From positions 1-64,000 of the forward strand of contig WHUZ01000054.1 of NCBI GenBank assembly GCA_015179045.1: DNA of 64,000 nt, in the 5' to 3' direction. This DNA comes from Kalaharituber pfeilii. Its lineage: Eukaryota > Ascomycota > Pezizomycetes > Pezizales > Pezizaceae. Within the stretch, counting starts at the first letter, position 1, and each line of letters begins with the position of its first letter. Shown piece after piece: positions 60,723 to 64,000 of the stretch. The notes beneath the pieces are model-generated. The model was given only the letters and a program-made list of their open reading frames with translations. It was not told where the DNA came from and made no database searches. Position numbers and translations under genes: made by a program.

Positions 60723-61725
60723 CTACCCTACATAATTCCCAATCCCCGCCTCCTTCAACTTCTTCTCCACCACCTTCTTCATACCAGTGTCAACCACCTT
60801 ATTCACTGCGCCCCCCACGAGATGCCCCTCTATCTGCTTCTATTTTCGCAGAAAATAAGAATGCACATGTCAGCCAACCACCCCCGCCCCTTATGCTCCG
60901 TTGTAAACTGTTGTATGATTGCAAAGACTCACCTCAACCAACTTCCCCACCATATACATCTCCTCATTCGCCATTCCCCCACCCCCTTCACACTGGTCAC
61001 AATCTTCTCTTGTGTGTACACCGCCAGCATCACCCCAAACCACCCCTCACCCTCAGTCTCACCCTCTTTTTCCTTGTCTCCTTCACCCCCGCCACCCATC
61101 CTCGTCACTGTCAAACTCGCCCCATTTACCGCTACAAACCCCTTCTCAATTATGTACCCTATGATCTCCTTTGACCCTTCCCCCTTCGGTTTAACCCGCA
61201 TCCTCATACTCTCCCCATCCATCTCTGTCTTGATCACATCCACCACAGAATCAACATGCCCTTCGACCTAATGTTTGCCGAATCTCACCTCACCCGCTAC
61301 TGCGCGCTCCAGATTCACCACCTTGCTCCCCGCCGTCAGCGGGCTCAGGTTTGTGCGTCGCAGCGTCTCGGGAGCGAGGTCGACGACAAATGTTGTGGCA
61401 TTGAATGACTTGATGATCAAGCAAGTGCCATTGACGGAGATGGAGTCGCCCAGATGAGCGTCTGTGAGAATGAGGACGGCAAGGGGTGGAATACATGAGG
61501 ATTATTTCGGGGGTAGCGGGGGCTTGCGAGAGAGAGAGGTTACCGCTATGCATACAAAGTTAGTGATACCATAACTATCAGTCATCATCATGGGGCAGCG
61601 GAAAGCGGAGGGTTGGGTATTAACGGGTATAGAAGGGGGGTAAGAGAGATTGGTGGAGAGTATCAAGATAGGCTAGCACCGCAAAGCTACTCACTCCCAA
61701 TCGCCTCAACAAGTCCCATGAACAT
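60723..61725 (-). pseudogene. RIB5: Riboflavin synthase gene (RIB5) with interrupted frame
   Basis: Exons 61725-61695, 61545-60933, 60839-60723. Exon 1 reads MFMGLVEAIG (family: MFTG-V). Exon 2 carries the first barrel DAHLGDSISVNGTCLI, FVVDLAPETLRRTNL, NLERAVAGEVRFGKH and the second barrel VEGHVDSVVDVI, IVEKGF-like YIIEKGFVAVNGASLTVT and VYTQEKIVTSV. Exon 3 gives KQIEGHLVGGAVNKVVDTGM and a Lys-rich end. Family knowledge: the enzyme dismutates two 6,7-dimethyl-8-ribityllumazines to riboflavin. Faults seen in one continuous phase are TAA 61504-61502 in a variable loop and TAG 61270-61268 in place of the usual Tyr/Phe after RFGKH. There is also an extra Val before NLERA. Before MANEEMYMVGKLVE one G is missing in the G-run 60980-60976. 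Splice sites remain good. Either a pseudogene with a working copy elsewhere, or poor local sequence. Confidence 0.8.
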
Positions 61726-64000
61726 CCTTTTTCAAGTCGCTAGCTACAAGTTCTCGAACAAATATCCACAATCTTACGCCACCAAGCCCCTCGAACCTGT
61801 ATCCGGTATCTCTAAGCACAAGTACACAAGTACTCCCAATGAACCCAGCAGAGTGCCTCAATCACACAAATCTTCTCAAGGTCGTCGAAGGTTTCATAGT
61901 GTGTAATCTAAGCTTTCGTTTTCGCCGCTCCGTCGAGTCTCGATATCGACATGAGATCAAGACCAGTGAAAATCAAGACCAGTGAAAGTCAAAAGTCGCC
62001 CTTAGATTTGCACAGTTACTGTGCCGCTAGCCACCTTCCTGCTCTTCGCGCAACTCTACTCGAAAAGAAGCCCAGAGATTGATATCTAACGCCGCAGGCG
62101 CGACTCTATCTCTATCTTTCGCCACCAACCACTCAGTACACCGAAGTGCAAACTTCAGTCCAGTCAATCATTCTCACTCATATCAATTCCCATCTTGGTC
62201 GCTATCCGGCTATCGTTGCACAAAAACGCTGAATGAGTATTCCAAAATTCATAAATTAGTTGGAAGTCCCCTTGATTTGCAATGAGTAATAAGTAACTTT
62301 AGACCCAAATCGCTAGCCGGCATCTCCCCTGGTTGAATTTAGTGCTCATGTGACGGAGTGCGAGCGAGGACTTGACACCCCGGTAGAGCCCAATGTGTTA
62401 ATAGATGTGCCCCATGTCCGCACAAGATCCAGAACCCCTTTCCAGATCGCCGCCAACAAATCAGATCATCGGGCCTGCGGGGTGGCATTTGGCCATTCCA
62501 ACTCAGATAACTCCCGTAGTTGAGTAAGGTTGAGGGTAGCACAGGGTAGGTACACTGGTTAACACCGATACACGATCAACGCTACACAATAACCAAACCA
62601 TATACTTCATCGATAAATTGTCCCATATGGGAAGCTCATTCTGCGCTTCAAACTTGGTGACGCTTGTACCTGACATAGAAACAGTTGGAGTACAAGTACT
62701 CCGTACAAAGCTAATTTATCAAAGCTTAGACTGTATTAGAGCAGAACAAATGAGACGTCAAAAAGATACAGAATGGAACATCGCCCCCCACCCAGACGAA
62801 AATCGTAAGTATAGCGAGTGTGTATTGGATTCAATCCCACTTAATATATTGATTCAAACCGAAATGATTGAGCGAACGAAGTGATGAATTTTTTTAGCTC
62901 TCCTCGGTAACTTAATTCGATTTGATTGATTTGTTTTTTGATGCGAATTTGATCGGGTGTGGTCTTTTTCTTTACTCCTCCCATCGTATTTTTTTCGCTT
63001 TGTTTCTGGTCCGCCCTCTGATGTGCGTAAGAACACACCTGTCCCCAATGTGTTTCTGACACCCTTTGCTGTATATCCCGATATGTTCCCACAGAGACTC
63101 ATCGCCTTGCGCCAATCCTCCAAAACAAACAACCAGAACTAGGACACATGTATTGAATATACCTCACTTACCCCCCTCCCCCACACCCTCAACCTCCTTT
63201 TGAAAGCAAAACAAGCCAGCGCCATAAAACAGCAGAAATGTAAAAACTAGTAACACTGTAAAATATAAGCGCAAGCAAGTCAGCAAATGAGGAACTATAA
63301 TGTTTTGGGTGAAGGAAATTGTTGAAATGAGAAATTGAATAAAACAAGAAATATATAGAAATGGACCTCAAAAATAAAGGAAAATAACCAAGTTAAAAAA
63401 CGGAAATCCAGACAAGACAAAGAAACAAATCGAAAATAAATTCAAGGCATCCCATTCCTATCCCCATCAGATATTGTCCGTTGCTGTTTTTCTCTTCCGT
63501 AAACACATGGACCTTTCGGTAAGTCATATCGAGACGAGACAGGTTGCCACTTCAATTCTTTTCGCTCCTTTTTTTTTTTTTTTGGAGGGTATATATAACA
63601 CCATAACCTAACCGGCCGGCAAACCAAAACCAACCATCCTGCAACCAGTTTGTTGTGTCCCAACCGAAAGAGAAAAACCTAATGTCACTAAATTCGCCAT
63701 TGCGTCCCTAGAGTAAGTATTATATCACGGATATTTGTTTGGTAGTACACCTTGTACTATCGTCAGCGTATATTGGTGTAGAGCTGCCATAACCCTACTT
63801 GCGTGGATTAACAAAGCGAAATAAGTGTAATGAAAGAAAACAAGTGCAAGAAGCAAAAGCCACAAGGAAATAAGTATAAATAATAAATGAAAAACCGCAC
63901 CAATCCCGTGAAATAATGACATCAAATACAGAACAGAAATCCCCAACGATAATAATAAGAAAAAAAAAACGAGAATGAGTACTAAATATAAAATCTTACA
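61726..64000. other. Right-end spacer
   Basis: No convincing gene. Short A and T runs, including a T-run at 63570-63584. Minus-strand frames near 62840-63130 and 63442-63946 are Lys- or Leu-rich without recognisable motifs. Confidence 0.45.

Noticed and set aside
61250..61290. A 21-nt intron to remove the TAG in RIB5
   Set aside because: Far too short, and it would delete the conserved VRFGKH segment.

Overview
The window looks like nuclear DNA of a filamentous ascomycete fungus. Genes are split by short GT-AG introns (mostly 43-70 nt), many with a CTAAC-type branch site shortly before the acceptor. The recognisable proteins are fungal types: an Ifh1-like factor, MUS81, TOA1, SCH9, RSC7/Swp82, VPS38, a PEX11 family member and ALB1. 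Introns were placed by hand from splice signals, reading phase and remembered family patterns. Gene density is low, intergenic DNA is rich in homopolymers, and there are decayed mobile elements. That would suit a Pezizomycetes-like genome, but this placement is a weak inference.

Layout. 1-6632: no convincing gene. 6633-9070 (+): acidic Ifh1/Crf1-like protein. 9071-12671: spacer with simple repeats and a 381-bp TA-flanked MITE. 12672-15195 (-): MUS81. 16422-18073 (-): TOA1. 21215-24031 (+): SCH9 kinase. 24032-31713: gene-poor, with a decayed DUF5648 gene and an ankyrin-like remnant. 31714-32738 (-): unknown Ser/Pro-rich protein with a one-base frame break. 34919-36345: 1.4-kb terminal-inverted-repeat element carrying a 10-bp minisatellite. 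37511-39335 (+): RSC7. 41290-43524 (-): protein with a DNMT1-type RFTS domain and a C-terminal zinc-finger-like motif. 44474-46589 (+): VPS38/UVRAG. 47198-48554 (-): PEX11-like. 49428-50110 (+): ALB1. 50111-52400: transposase remnant, inverted repeats and a 13-bp tandem repeat. 52701-54296 (-): 5'-truncated, frameshifted sodium:solute symporter gene. 56170-58268 (+): unknown fungal-type protein. 60723-61725 (-): riboflavin synthase with interrupted frame. The rest is spacer.

There are no operons, and the genes serve separate house-keeping jobs: transcription and chromatin (Ifh1-like, TOA1, RSC7, RFTS protein), DNA repair (MUS81), TORC1 signalling and ribosome supply (SCH9, Ifh1-like, ALB1), membrane traffic and peroxisomes (VPS38, PEX11-like), and riboflavin synthesis. 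Two pairs are divergent with about 0.9-kb shared upstream regions: RFTS protein/VPS38 and PEX11-like/ALB1.

The most notable pattern is that five separate genes each need exactly one extra base to read through, four of them at a run of G or C. This points either to homopolymer under-calling in the assembly or to real decay. The riboflavin synthase gene also has two in-frame stops, one of them at a normally aromatic conserved position. The minisatellite-bearing TIR element and the MITE are the clearest mobile-DNA observations.
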